Source of the DNA: Lentinula raphanica
Lineage: Eukaryota; Basidiomycota; Agaricomycetes; Agaricales; Omphalotaceae
Length of the DNA: 64,000 nt
Assembly (NCBI GenBank): GCA_027919835.1
Contig: JANVFP010000041.1
Location: forward strand, 310,001 to 374,000
Direction: 5' to 3'
The stretch's first letter is position 1. Every line of letters starts with the position of its first letter. The notes under the pieces are model-generated. The model was not told the DNA's origin. It ran no database searches and worked only from the letters and a program-made list of their open reading frames with translations. This document shows, in pieces, positions 47,049-60,082 of the stretch. The translations under genes were made by a program, and so were the position numbers.

Positions 47049-48761
47049 CAGAAGTGTGAATCAATGCTCAGCCGTTCGGGATGAACTGGAGAATAGAATA
47101 CCGTTCTAAGCGCCGAAGAAAGCATAGGGTGTCTTCGCGTTTTGAACAGCACAAGAATTTGACTCTACCAGAGAGTGCAGAATTTTCAAAGGCTCTACCA
47201 GAGAGATGGGGAAAGAAGTTAAGAGTGTGGGGAGCGCGACAAGTCTCTAGAATGGTTAGAGAATATCCGAATAATTGGAGGATATATAGTGAAAATTTTC
47301 ACCAACCACATGCCGTGTCGTGGGCTTATCGTTCTAGCTGAGCCACAAGCTGGCGGGAAGTACACTTAGAATAGAAACTCGAGATAAGCAGGCTCATTGA
47401 ATGAATCCACCAAAACCGATTGTGAAACGGTTGAACCCTATCATTTGGCACATTGGGGTCCACCGCCCGCTAGCACAGGCCGGGACCCTACTCCAAAGGC
47501 ATATTAGATAGCGTGGCGGGAGCGAGATAAGGGATTGTATTCACCATTGAAAGAAGCCGACCGAGTCTTGTCCTATCTGAGGGATTTGGGATAATTTTGG
47601 GCCGTTCATGTCGATGGACTTTCTGGTGGTTTCGTATCTCAGTCTGTTTAGAGTCTTGCATGGCATTTCGCATTCCAGTACTTGTAGTTTCTCGACGTAT
47701 CCTGTATGCAGTGGGGCGCTATTGGGATAAGTTGATTTCGAGGTGATGACTCCACAACCATGCGGACACATGAAGTTTCTGTTCTCGAAGATATAGATGT
47801 CTCAAGTTTCAACTGGCCCGAAGGCTAAAATCGTATCAAGTGTCATCGTATGCAATACATCACAGAGACGGAAGTACCACGTACCAGCAGCGTGCAGCCT
47901 ACGACCATAACCACATTGTACGAGCAATCGAATCCTCAAAGGGCAAAGTTGCTGACCGTATAACAGTGGCAAATTTACTAGTTATGCGCAGTCCTTTGAG
48001 AATACGCATCACTCACACGACCAGACAAGCCTCTATCCTAGAGTCTATCGTACAAGAATCAGACAATTAAACATCGAGCGCGAAAAATGAGCATTGCTCG
48101 GGAATGGGCATGGATACAAGGAAACTCTATCATCCTGGATCTTGCCTAATCTTGCCCGTGGAAATCGGAAATAGTGAAGTATCGTCTAGTATCGTATATT
48201 TGAGGTATTTGTTGAAGTCTGAGCGCAAGGTGCAGAGCCACGTCCGGCTTCGTTCCCGTTCCACATCCAACGCTCGTAAGTGTATCTTTGCTGGCATACA
48301 GCAAACGTTCCGATTGTCGAACGTCGACATGTTCCGACATAATCTGGAGGTGTAAGGAGGTGTAGAGCTGGCAGGCTGCCAATGTTGCAACGTTGAGACT
48401 TGAGAGGAAGATAAGAGGAGGAGGATACAAGTTGCGGATCAAATTTTCAATTTCCCATCAATGATCAGCGGGAATCACCGGTCGGCGGTGAGAGTTCATC
48501 CCAGTCGATCTTTCTTGGTCAATCTGAATGTTATGCAGCATATGATGAAAGATATTCGTTCCAGTCGGCTCGAGCTTCGTAGCAAAAGAATGCTTGATCG
48601 AAGCAGAACTACGAATAGGTGTTTGTCTCAAGCCTCTTCGACGTTCTGGTCCATCTGATAAGCTTTAGTCTACCGTATCATAATACAGGTCCTAGAGAAA
48701 GGAATTCAAAGCGTGACATCTCTTCATGAATAGATGGATGGAGAGCAATCGTTGGGCATCA
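47049..48761. other. Intergenic, LysM-like copies B and C
   Basis: No gene recognised. Carries duplicated-unit flank sequence similar to 44.9-45.4 kb and to 50.5-51.0 kb. Confidence 0.55.
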
Positions 48762-50161
48762 CTAGTCATCATCCTCGTCTTCTGTGCATACTGCTTCATA
48801 TCGTCCATGAGACTCAACATTGAAAGCTCCTCCAAAAGTAGCATACAATGTGCGCTGGGATTCATCAGGTAACACCTCCGTGAGATCGAATGCGTCTGCG
48901 AAAGGAGTTTTCAATGATTGAGGGAGTGCATGAGATCGAACACTTACATTTGTAGTGCTTCGATTGATGCTTTGAATTCTCTAGTTCGTGATTGTAAGTT
49001 CGGTCGTCATATTCGAACCAAACGTTCCCTGAAGCGGTGAACGGTATTTTCCCAGTGCCTTTGAAAGTACAAGTCTGAATGGTTTCCTATACATGCCCCC
49101 CGCCGCAAGTTCAGATTGCAACGCATACCAGACTCGAAAATGATCACGAACCACGGCTTGACATGATTGTCCATCTTGGACCGTCATGTTATATATTGTC
49201 GAGACCATATCGTTGATGGATAACTCGATTCTGGTTTGAGATCAAGCAAAACGTTACTAAGTGGAAACCCTGAGATAGCTTTTGCTCTTCACCTAGCAAA
49301 CTGTTCATTGATAAATCTGGTAGCGATTGTGGCCATACGATTCCTTAGACCACCAATCGGAAACCAGAATCTGGCGGTGAAAGAACCCAGATCGCCATAC
49401 GCCGCTGCTTCTGTCGAGAACGAAAGATCAGAGTCAAGCCGTTGAAGATGATAGCACACTACTATCAGGAAGTCAACATACCACCAATTTCAGAGATTGA
49501 GCTGCCTCTGTGTCCAGTCTCAATCCTGACGGACACTATTCCATGTATTCCAGTGATCTCTCCCCCCGCGCTAGCGTTGGAAACATGGCAAGAGGGCGAC
49601 CCTGAATATGATGATATCAGTCGTCGAAACCAGAGCAAAGTCCGAAAGGAATGTGAAGGAATACCTACCGTCCAGCTGGATAGGAATCGCATGCGAGGGA
49701 ACACAGACTTTGGCCGAGTCAACTTCGGGGTACTGAACAGAAAGTGTCAAATCCTTATGGTCTACGAGCGGGATTCAACTTGGAAAACGAACGTGTTCAT
49801 CATATACCAAGATATTGCGACTTCCTTTCCCATATCGTTTTCTGGCGATCTCGAGGAGCGTATCCCAGCCGGGCACTTTGTATGACAGGGATGAGAAAGG
49901 GTCTAAGGAATGCCAGGGAGATCGCATACTCTTCTCGAGCTGTTCTGTCTTGGTGAGATTATGACAATGAGAACCACTGTCGGACTCGTCACGACGATGT
50001 AGAAAAAAGCTACTAGGTTCGTCAATGGCGAAACCGAGCTCTTGCCAAAGCAGGGTATCATGATATTCCTCGAACTCGGGAAGAGGTGTTGTCGAAGCTC
50101 CGGTAACGATTATGATAAGGATGAAAATAATGAAGGACTGTTCGAATGCACCAGAAGTGAA
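48762..50161 (-). CDS. Secreted LysM-like protein, tandem copy C (start unclear)
   Basis: Very similar to copy B: leader 'SFIIFILIIIVTGAS', 'LHRRDESDSG', 'CHNLTKTEQLEK', and the most LysM-like of the three, 'PGWDTLLEIARKRYGKGSRN' then 'ILVYDE' and 'YPEVDSAKVCVP'. Next come 'NASAGGEITGIHGIVSV' and 'DESQRTLYATFGG', with an acidic end at 48762. The leader frame is open from just after a TGA at about 50162-50164 and has no ATG; the position of copy A's ATG reads differently here. Start supplied by an unseen exon, or the copy is dead. Confidence 0.55.
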
Positions 50162-50164
50162 TCA

Positions 50165-51774
50165 ATGCCAATCCGTTCATTATAGACTGGAAATAGGTAC
50201 TGCTTCAATCCTCGAGTTGAGCATACTAACGAGGGCTCCGATTCGCGTGTGTGATGTGCGACAAGAGTAGAAATGAGGATATGCGGGGACAAGGAACTTG
50301 TCTGCAGAATACTGGTCAGAGGGTATCTGAAAACTGGGAGAATATGTAGGCTAGGCAAAATTTTACGAACCATGGCATGTGCTGTGGGTGCTTGATTATC
50401 GTTCTGACTGAGCCACAGGCTGATTGTTAGAGTAGTTAGAATAGAACCTCGAGACAGATAAACTCTTTGAATACTGGACCATGGCAGAAGCCGATTCAAA
50501 TGAAACGGGAACCGTGAAACCTTTTTAGTATTGAATTTGCCAGCACAGTGACATTGGGAGTACAGGCCGCGACTCTATTCGAAAGACATAGCACTGCAGT
50601 CTGCTAGTACACCGATAGCGTATAGGAGAACGATAAGGGTATTTCTTGCCATGGTGAGTCTTAGTCAAACCGACTCGGAGTCTTGCCTTATCTGAGGGAT
50701 TTGGGATTTGAGCATCCTGTTCAAACAATTAGCATCGAATTGTTAGCCATTTTCTGGCCTTGTTTTCTAGTATCTTAGTTTGCTTGAAGACTTGAAAGAT
50801 AGAACATGAGTTGAATGAGGTCCAGTGGTCGCAGACTCGCAATCTTTCAAGTCTCGACATATCGATAATCGGGTGTTTAGTGGGGTGATGGAGGTAACTC
50901 CACAAGCATGCGGGCCAATAAAATCCTCGAGATTATGTATTGCCTAAAGAGGCCTACCGTAGGCTAAACTCGTAATCAGCCTTTTCGACTCATACAACCA
51001 CCTACAACAATGCATTTCACGGAGACAGAAAACTACTACATTTCACAAACATATCGACATACTGTAGTATTAGGAATCGATTTCTCAACGGGCGCCGTGT
51101 GTCGTCGGAAGTAGTAGTGGATGCTGTCCAGATTTTGGTTCGTGTTCGATGATCATCTTGACGAAACTCATCATTCACCAATATCCCTCGTCTCAAACCA
51201 GCTCAAATCCTGATGCCCATGATGTCTCTCAGAGTTATGTTCTCTGCGACAACTCATCTGCTTTTGGGAATCCCAAGAGTACCAAAGCTGGCTGGCTCAG
51301 CCGCCAATCCGCTTTCGGTAGAATTTACACGCCATTCTGAGAATCAGGTGGTTCAAAAGGATTATTGAATAGTTCCTCTCATCAACATCTTGATTTTCTG
51401 TTATCTTGCCTACCAATGGTCGGTACCGACTCTGTGATGAAGTGCCTTGATATAGAGGTCAGTTGTTTGGACTTGACAAGACGTGGATTTGGCGCTAATG
51501 AACAACATTACCCTCTAGATCCAGTTTTTCGCAGTGCTATTCATACCTGCCGGTCAATGGGAGATGATGTATCTCCATTGAGGCGACATACATCCGCCGA
51601 TGAAGAGGATGAGGATTTGGAGAGACATGACGCGGGAAATCGTCAACAGATTCGGAATATGGACAACAGGCTATATAACCGACCGTTCTCAGTCATTCTA
51701 CACCAAAGGCCCTCGTATATCCCTTCACCCACTTGCCCAACTCACTCAGACGAACATACCCATATACAAAAACC
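50165..51774. other. Intergenic before the dioxygenase gene
   Basis: The left half belongs to the duplicated unit. A 168-codon + frame (51365-51871) overlaps the next gene's start in another frame and shows no features of a real protein. Confidence 0.5.
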
Positions 51775-54038
51775 ATGTCCAAAGCCAAGGATACTGTACC
51801 TGGGGCAACAGCCGCGTCGTCGTTCAATACGACTGTCCGTGGCCAGACCGACCCTTACCAGTATCAAGTAGGATTCGGGAACAGGTTTGCTAGTGAAGCA
51901 ATGTCAGTGCACCTTTCAAGCCTATGTTTCTCTCTGCTGACAATCATTGTCTATAGACCCGGTGTCCTTCCTAATGGACAGAACATGCCCCAAAAGAACA
52001 AGTACGATTTGTATACCGAAGGAGTGCGTATTCCCCTGATTACCCATGTGCATGAACCTTGGGCGGCTCGCTCATTCCACGATATCAGATGACCGGAGCT
52101 TCATTCGTCGCCCCTCGAGCGGATAACCTGAACGCGTATGCGATCCGTCATCTCTACTCCATAATACGCTCAACCGTATTATAGATGGCTCTATCGTATC
52201 CGGCCTTCAGTCGCCCATCAAGGTTTTACCAAACTACCGGACAACCCTGATGTGAGTATTGATTTGTCGTTTTCACAGACCAAACGCTCAAGATATCCAT
52301 TTACCCATACCGATTAGATGGAATCAAACTTTCTTCCTCTCAATCCCAAAGTTCACGTCAGCCCCACCCAACTCGCCTGGCATCCGTTCGACCTCCCTTC
52401 TGATGATCAGGTGGTCGATTTCGTCGATGGGTTGAAGACGTTGGCGGGGAACGGCGATCCGACTTTACATGAAGGTATCGCGGTGCATATGTACCTCGCC
52501 AACGCGTCTATGGGAAGGAAAGCGTTCTGTAATGCCGATGGTGATATGTTGATTCTGCCTGAACGCGGCAGGCTGGATATCCAGACGGAATTTGGAAAGT
52601 TAGTACCTATACTAGGATCATATAATCAGTGCGCCCTAAGAGCTGACGATCATTCATCAGGTTAATGGTGCGACCGGGAGAACTTTGCGTCATCCAAAGA
52701 GGAATTAAGTTCAAGGTAAATAGAATCCTACACGTTCGAATATAGGACCTGATGATTTCGATGGGACCTAGGTCAAACTTCCAGATGGACCTTCCCGTGG
52801 ATGTATGTGGTTCACTGTGATCCTGCGCTATCCTGATAGAAACTAAACCGGACCTTTCTTTCCGACAGACATTCAAGAGATCTTTGGTTCACACTATACT
52901 TTACCAGAACTTGGGCCACTTGGTGGCCACGGATTGGCGAATGCAAGAGATTTTGAGCATCCTCTAGCCAGCTTCGATTTGGATCAGAATCACTGGGAAA
53001 GTATGTGTTATCCTGTGATCATACTGTTTCCCATCGCTCATCGCCTATCGTTACAGTCGTTTACAAGTACGTCCAAGACAACCCATAACAAAGGATACTA
53101 ATTCATATGTCGCTCGTAGAGTCTGTGGTGAAATGCATTCATGTTCTCAGGAGCACACTCCTTTTGATGTTGTTGCCTGGCATGGAAAGTGAGCATATCC
53201 TCTCTCTTTCTACATTTTGAACTTGGTCAAATCCTATTGATCTTACTTAGTTATGTTCCCTACAAATACGACATGACGAAGTTCGTATTTGTGGGAAGTA
53301 TCTCCAAAGACCACATCGATCCCTCCATCTTCTGTATCCTCACCGCCAAGTCGAAAGCAAACGGTGTCCCTCTCGCAGACTTTTTGATCTTCAGTGGGAG
53401 ATGGGATGTTGGGGACGGAACCTTCAGGCCTCCGGTGCGGTTTTCGGACGCAGCATTGGTACATTCGTTTCTTACTCATAAGCGGTTTATGTCTAGTACT
53501 ATCACAGAAACTCTTCAACTGAGTTCATGGGTATGATCTATGGTGAGTACGGAGGGCGAAGCGACGGTTTCAAACCTGGCGGCGCAAGTTTCGAGACTGG
53601 CTTTTGTCCACATGGAGGTAAGCATCTCTATTGCTCATATCCTTTTCTAATCTTGACGCATTGTTCTACTCGACCGCCCCAGTCTCCTACGAAGAATTCC
53701 AGAAAGCCACCGAAGCTGAGCTCAAACCAATGAGAGTGCACGAGAACACGATGGTGTTCATGTTCGAGTCGAGTATGATGTGGACCATCACGGATTGGGC
53801 GATGAACAAGAGTGGCAAATTGCATAGTAAGATTCAGTCTTCATGATCACAGAGTTTGATCACAAAGCTGATATTTCCGGCAGAGCACGAACCCAAGATG
53901 TGGGATAACTTGAAAGGTCAATTCATGAATCATCTCGATCAAGTCGAGGAAGATTTGAAGAAGGCGGGATTGCCGGGTCTTGTCCGTGCTGGCGAGCAAG
54001 CACCAGTAAACGGTAGTGGACAAACTAATGGGCACTGA
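51775..54038 (+). CDS. hmgA: Homogentisate 1,2-dioxygenase
   Basis: Opens the aromatic ring of homogentisate to maleylacetoacetate in tyrosine/phenylalanine breakdown, using non-heme Fe(II). ATG 51775 starts 'MSKAKDTVPG', then 'YQYQVGFGNRFASEA', 'LYRLRPSVAHQGF', 'HEGIAVHMYLANASMG', 'MLILPERGRLDI', 'SHYTLPELGPLGGHGLANARDF', 'TPFDVVAWHGNYVPYKYD', the iron-ligand region 'HRNSSTEFMGMIYGEYGG' and 'ASFETGFCPHG'. Nine or more short exons. Length is normal. The other pathway genes are not adjacent, so no cluster is visible here. Confidence 0.94.
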
Positions 54039-54158
54039 TCAGGGTCACAGATAAAGCCTCAAAATTTGAATCTCTTCATCGCTTTTACTGACGATTTGTA
54101 CTAATACATGTTTAAACACTCTATGTAATTCTATCTACTTCCCGTATGACCCAAACTC

Positions 54159-55015
54159 CTACATCTGCGTGAAATCTTCCTTTGGAGCATTTCCTTCCTC
54201 TGTACCTGTACCATACCTTCTCACCTCTTCTTTCGCTGCATGCTTATCCTTCTCGAACTCCTTCATCTCCGGCGCATCCAACACTTTTGGAACATTGTCC
54301 GCTTGCCACTTTTTGAACGAGAAGCCTAGCCCTTCGTGGGAGTAATCCTTTTCGTTGGCCTGGTCTTTGTGGTACTTCACTTGGATGAAGTCCGAATCGA
54401 CGGTGGCGGGGTCGAGAGAAAGAGAGACAAGGCCAGTGACGCGCGCAGTCTTCGGAATGAGGCGGAAAGTCCAGGACTAAGAACGTTTAGAAGGAACATG
54501 ATGATTATACACTCGACTGCCTCACTTGATCGTTCTTGAATTGGATGAAATCTTTCTCGTTCTTGATGACTTGATAGCCATTGTTGACACTTGCACTGAA
54601 CAACTTGGGCAGGGCGAACCATTGCCTGAAACGGCCATCACTAAGCAATCGTTACGGAATTCGAGGAAGAGACTCACGCAGCCATCTTGTATCGATCATT
54701 CGCATAGACGAACTGATCATCGTACACGCAATCCGCAGTGTACCTCTTCACCCTCTCCACAGTAGGCTTGCAGCTGTACAACGCGAGGATGTCGTCGACC
54801 AGACGTTGCCTCGGCGGATCCAAGGGCAAAGATTTGGACTGGTTAGGGGTGTAGTCGTCAGAAGTAGCAGTTTGCCTAGGCTCGAAATGCTCTCCGGGAA
54901 GATCGTGTTTGTTGTTGGTGGACATTGCAGATCTTGTAACGAAGGATGATGGACTTGAAAGATATCGCCCAGTTGATAGACGAAGAATTTGACGTGAGGT
55001 AAGTTGATACAACAT
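54159..55015 (-). CDS. NTF2-like hypothetical protein, possible mitochondrial form
   Basis: Three exons. The body reads 'RQRLVDDILALYSCKPTVER', 'YTADCVYDDQFVYAND', 'QWFALPKLF' and 'SWTFRLIPKTARVTGLVSLS', resembling the conserved fungal SnoaL/NTF2-like hypothetical proteins; the C-terminus is charged. ATG 55015 adds 30 residues ('MLYQLTSRQILRLSTGRYLS'), rich in Arg/Ser/Leu with no acidic residues, a typical mitochondrial leader. ATG 54925 ('MSTNNKHDLPGE') would give a cytosolic form. Dual targeting through two starts is possible. Confidence 0.7.
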
Positions 55016-55248
55016 GAAATTTACGAATGCAGGCCTGCTTTATATGAGATTGTGAAGAGGCTTGAAATCGAGTGATCATATCCCTGTGTCGCACACTAAG
55101 TCGTAATACCTGACGAAGCTGAAATTTTTTTTGAGTTAGACTCTGATCGAGAGCTGAATTTATCATCGTTAATTGGTCATTTAAGAGCCTAAGTATCCGA
55201 ACATGTCCGTGTACAAGACCTATTGTTCCTCCCAAGTGTTGTTGATCA

Positions 55249-57774
55249 TTACTGACCAGTCAAAGCGCCTACGCTTTCCCAGAAACTTGCAGCAACAGGT
55301 CAACTTGAAGACCCATCGAGTGATCATTCTAAGATTAACTCACCTGCATCGTTCAAGAAGCCCAGCGTTCACTGGAGCTTGATGAATATCGGTCCCGTTA
55401 CCGGCAGCAGTCTTATTGAAAACCATCTCCGTTCCTGCGGTAGAGAACATCAGCCATGGTGGAGTGATATCTTCGCTAGGAGCCAGTTTGTCGTTGGGAT
55501 TCTGAGAAATAACGAAAGACATGAACGACTGTGAGAAAGCAGCGGAAAATTGAGGGTTCTGGAATGAGATTGGACCAGTGCTACATAATGACGGAGCGTT
55601 AGTCTAGATTGAGGCAAAGGCAAGTTCCATTCGGCACCTGGGGAAGTAATAATTGACATCCATTCCATGGGTAGCAGGTGGGATTGCTGATAACATGAGC
55701 TAGTGCTATGACTCCCATCATCTGTGAAACTCACCGAATTGTCCCTAGAGACATTCGGGTGTAGTTTGAACATCAGTACTAGGAGGACAAAGATGTAAGA
55801 TGTCTCACCTTGAATGCATTGAAACCATGCTCATGGAAAGCATTCAACATGAAGAAACTGGGGCACTTGAAAATCGCTGCGGAAGTTATCCGAAAAAGGT
55901 CATAATCATTGTCTGCCTTGCTAACAGAAGGAGTGAGAACGTACAATCTCCCATGATGTTATTGATTTGATTCAGAGTAGTCCCCAAACCAGCATATTGC
56001 TTCGAGACCGCATCATCTTGCTCGGGTCCAAACTTGGGGAAGAGTTGTCCGGCATAGGTTGTCGTATTCATGACCACACCCGTCTGGTCGACGAAGAGAG
56101 TTCCTTCATGCGTGTTCGTTACAGCGAGGAAAGCACGCTGAGAACATGGTTAGTCAAGGGAACATCATCATAACACGACAATGAGAATATACTGACACCA
56201 TTGATCTTTCCTTCTCTCAATGCCACCGTAGGTCTCTGTGTGATGAAACTTCCGTCGATGACAGGAACGAAGGTGAACGTTCCGAAGAATGCCGCTGCTT
56301 GCATATCAGCGTTGACCGTCCTCAAAACACTGACATCGGCAGCTCTAAGACAAGCAAGAGCATCACTAGCGGACGAACAGCTACCGGTTGTTGTGATTAA
56401 GTCCAAACGCCATCGCTCGATCTCGAGAACAAATGCTTACTTGCTTTGAGAAACGACTTCCGCAAACAGACCCTAGCAAAAACAGTGAGAAAACGTTTTA
56501 GGTGAGTGAATCTCTGAGATACTTCGGGGATGGGATCGTCGAAAGGATATTGTGATGGCAGGAAGGTCGAACTCGTGATTGCACCCCGGAAGAGCGGTGG
56601 GGAAGTTTGCCCGTCCTGAGCGATGACATGCTGTAAGACAGAGCCAGCACCTGATGGCATAGAATATCCCAGTTAGCATAAAATTATATGCGCAGTTCAC
56701 ATTCAACCTTGAAAATGCTTGGAAGGTAACAAGAATAAAGCCTAGGGAAGTGTACATACCTGCTGACTCTCCCCATATAGTCACTTTTTCTGGGTCTCCT
56801 CCGAATTTTGATATCTGTTCGTCCAGAAATGTGAATCAGAATGGGGCACATAATGAGGATCCAGGCGTCAGGCCACCCACATGTTCGTTGACCCATTTCA
56901 ATGCCAGATGTTGGTCCACTATGATTTTGCGAGAAGATTCTCAAAGAACGTCATACTAAAGTGCAAATGGGTACGAACGTAGTCCCGCGTTAAGGTCACC
57001 ATTTTCTTTCACCTCTTTTCCTGCGAGGAATCCTTGGGGTCGTTTTGAATGAGTGTCACGAACGGGCCTTCATAAATAACATATGAATTCGAGAAGACAT
57101 ACCGAAGAGCCCCAGTCTGTATTGTATCACGACAGCTACCACCTCGTTGTTGGCTTCTTGTAGGAGGTCCGAGCCATGGAATTCAGCACCATTACCACCG
57201 GCGTACCTGGGGAGTATAGCGGTTAGCTGACCATGACTTGGGTCCTGGACCCCCGATATTGTACTAACCCGCCTCCGTGGATCCATACCACCGTAGGGAG
57301 AGCCTTCGTAGAAACCTGATTTCCTGGAATATGGACACTGCAACGCAGAACACGAGGCGTACAGTTCATGAGTATGTTCTATCACTAGAAAGCGGTCAAG
57401 GACTGAGGTATTCACTTGAGGAATAAACAATCCTCTGAATCGGTGACCAGCCCTTGCACGCATTCTGGGGGTTCAGTATCGGCTAGTTGCACCCCGCTAG
57501 TGGGTGCAGGCGATTGAGGAGCGCGGAAACGCAGGTCACCTAAGCGTGCATTAATGAGTCTTCCGAATGACAGCCATACAAGCGAATACTTGCCAATCGG
57601 AGGAGCCGCGTATCGCAAAGCCAGAAAGTTCGTGACGTTGGTAGTTGGATCGAACACGCCTTGGAACTGAGCAGAACCAATATCCACAATAGGACCTTGC
57701 GCATTGGTTCGAGTCACCATCATCGGTGAGCCAAGTAGCATAAAGATTAACAAGGATAAGGATCCAAGTGCCAT
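55249..57774 (-). CDS. Secreted type-B carboxylesterase/lipase
   Basis: Alpha/beta-hydrolase of the cholinesterase/Candida rugosa lipase type. ATG 57774 opens a signal peptide ('MALGSLSLLIFMLLG'), then 'FLALRYAAPPIGKYS', 'ECVQGLVTDSEDCLFL', an oxyanion-region segment near 57200, 'VVVIQYRLGLFG'-like sequence, and the nucleophile Ser in 'VTIWGESAGAGS' near 56770. 'TNTHEGTLFVDQT' carries the acidic residue, and 'AFHEHGFNAF' and 'IPPATHGMDVNYYF' the His region. The last short exon ends 'SFWESVGALTGQ' at 55249. About a dozen introns. The substrate cannot be told. Confidence 0.9.
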
Positions 57775-58284
57775 CGTGTTGTTTTCGGAGGGGTCAAAAG
57801 CTTTACAACTTGTGGTGAGGCTTGGACAGCAAAACTGCCAAATGGCACTCGCTTTTATGGGTCAGCAAGGTTGTCACTCGAATGATCAGCAGGTGCTCGG
57901 AGGTAGTGCAACGTTCAGAATTTTTAGATTTTATGCGCACAGGGAACATCACGAAAGAAAAAAGGGAAAGCTTTCTTCGATTATACACACCGTCGACACG
58001 CCACGTGAAAGTCCTGATGCTGATGCTTCTTCGTCTTCCCATGTCTTCGTAAAAACATTCGTGTCCACTGGGAAAGCCCTCTGTTCAGATGCTGGTGCAA
58101 TACGCCATTAAACGGTAGAGCAATATTGTAGAAGATGTGAAGACGAAGCGAATGCCAAGGTATAGGAAAGCGAAGAAAAAATCAGCAGCCCTATAATCCA
58201 AATAGAAAAGACCAACGCCCTGATGCAGAAAACACTCATTGATAGCATGTATGACAATGAAGAACCGAATTTCACAATGCATAC
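57775..58284. other. Intergenic
   Basis: Promoter of the carboxylesterase and 3' region of the SNARE gene. No gene seen. Confidence 0.5.
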
Positions 58285-59229
58285 CTAAGTTTTGAACGCA
58301 ATAATCAAGACCAGCAATACCAAAATCAACACCCCAATGCAGACTGTCGATCCATTGCCTTTCAGCCCTCTACCAACTTTATCTAATCTCCGTCTCGCCC
58401 TGCCTAGTCTTCCCTCAGTCTGATCCAGCTCGGTATCCAGTTCTTCCAACAGGCCATGATGTGTATCCAGCTCCGAATTGATTTGAAGCGACAGAGCATG
58501 ATGACGAGATATTGAATCAGAGAGGACGGAGAGGTGTGTGTCCTGCGTATCAATCAGCTGTTTCTGAGTTTGCAGCAGGGTGTGAGGTGAAGGTGGTGAA
58601 GGCGGACGATCTGGATCGTCGGTATACGGCGTAAAAGGAGCATTATAATCTGAAGTCGGAGGTGAAGGAGGCAACGACGACGGCGAGTCATCTCGAGGGG
58701 GTGGTGTACCAATGAGAGGAGCGAGAGAGGCATTTGAAGGTGAAGTTAGCGATGATAATGGGTTCGGTTTCCTGGGAGCTGGAGCAATAGGTGCGTCCAA
58801 GCTTGAGGTCAAAGCAGAGTTAGCAGATACTATTGAATGAGACTGAAAAGTGATTCACCTAGGCACCTCGATATCTAGGCCATCAGCCAAAAGCATGCCT
58901 CTCATCCTCTCATACTGCTTCCGAAGGAGTTTCACAGCTTCCACTTGAGCGTGTGAGCCTTCTGCCTTGCCTGAGCCACCAGCGGATTCAAGCTCAGCTA
59001 TGCCGTTCCTCAATGACCCCAGATTTGATTGTATTTGCGTAAGATGAAGGGTACTTGACGAGGAGGAATTGCTCATAGTCGAGCTGCGCTGTCTTTCTAG
59101 CAGTAGAGACAGCGTCTTTGTGGAGATAGAAGTCAGCTTTGCGAGAGTTTGAGAAGGTGTCGGAGTTGATGAAGAAGTTGGCGTACTCCCTCTCACTGTG
59201 GAGAGGGGTGTAGATGTTCGTGAAGCCAT
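58285..59229 (-). CDS. Qc-type SNARE-like protein (syntaxin-8/Syn8 type)
   Basis: Exons 59229-58859 and 58801-58285 join in frame to 295 residues. The N-terminal half is Ser/Thr-rich with a helical part ('VEAVKLLRKQYERMRGMLLA'), then a long Pro/Ser linker. The SNARE motif runs from 'LLQTQKQLIDTQDTHLSVLS' to 'RLGRARRRLDKVGRG', followed by a C-terminal membrane anchor ('IGVLILVLLVLIIAFKT'). It acts in endosome/vacuole or Golgi fusion. The position expected for the central-layer Gln ('NSELDTHHGLLEEL') reads His. Assignment to Syn8 rather than another Qc class is tentative. Confidence 0.78.
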
Positions 59230-60082
59230 GCTAGCAGCTGGAGAGCAAGCTCAGGTGGTTTAGAGCTTGTCGGTGAATGTCGGTCTAGTTGTGTCTTCGA
59301 AAGGCTTCTTCCAGTGTATAAAACGTTCTTGAGCCTCTGTGTAAATAATCGTCGTTGGTGATGTGCAGATGGTAGTTTAGTGTCTCAACGCTGTACTACT
59401 CAGTCACCGTAGTAGCGGTAGAGAAGTAGATGAGGTAATCAGCAGATGCCGAGACTGTGCCGAGCTGGAGATAAGATTAGAGATAAGATTGATCAACCTT
59501 TTCCCTGAACTTCCACGTCGGGACTCGGTAGTGACTGTGCATCGCGGTTTTCGCATCCAAGGAAGTTTTCTGCCTGCTGTGGCGGTCTAGAGATGAGCGC
59601 TGAGAGCCGGCGCGGCTGTTCCTCGAGCCAGAGGTCCTGATGGAGGCGGATGGGAAACTCGGATTCCGGAATTATTCTGATTCACACGTAGTGAATCCGG
59701 GGGGCTTCAGAAGTTCACCACTTGGACAAACCTTTGAAGTATATACTTCAGAATCATTAGGTTTCATGGCAAGCCAACCTGGTGTACTCGCCTCACTCAG
59801 CCCATACCTCGTAACTTGTTCCTAGTCCCGATACCGGGAAGGGATAATGGATTGATTCATCATTCCCAATCACTGCATTCTATTTTTACATTGCCCTCCA
59901 AGAAACGGTCCTTCTCTTTCAAACACTCCAACAAATTTTGCGCAGCATCACAGCAGCTCTTTCCTGTGAACTGCGCTTCAAAAGGCATCTGTGTAAAATG
60001 TATGTAAATAAAGGCCTTTTCTTCCCATCCTCCAACTGATAATTCTCTCTTTTTTTCTCCCAAGTTGCTCTGCCTGACTCTC
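59230..60082. other. Divergent intergenic region
   Basis: Lies between the SNARE (minus) and the arylsulfotransferase-like gene (plus), so it holds both promoters. No gene seen. Confidence 0.5.

Larger units (their letters stand above)
43248..51050 (-). repeat. Tandem triplication of a roughly 3.1-kb unit
   Basis: Genes A, B and C share exon order and wording, and so do flanks: 'aaaatgagcattgct' at about 44975 and 48087, 'tatctgagggatttggga' at 47575 and 50690. Unit A's upstream flank is about 0.7 kb shorter than unit B's. Confidence 0.75.

Noticed and set aside
51365..51871. 168-codon + strand frame
   Set aside because: It overlaps the dioxygenase start in another frame and has no supporting features.
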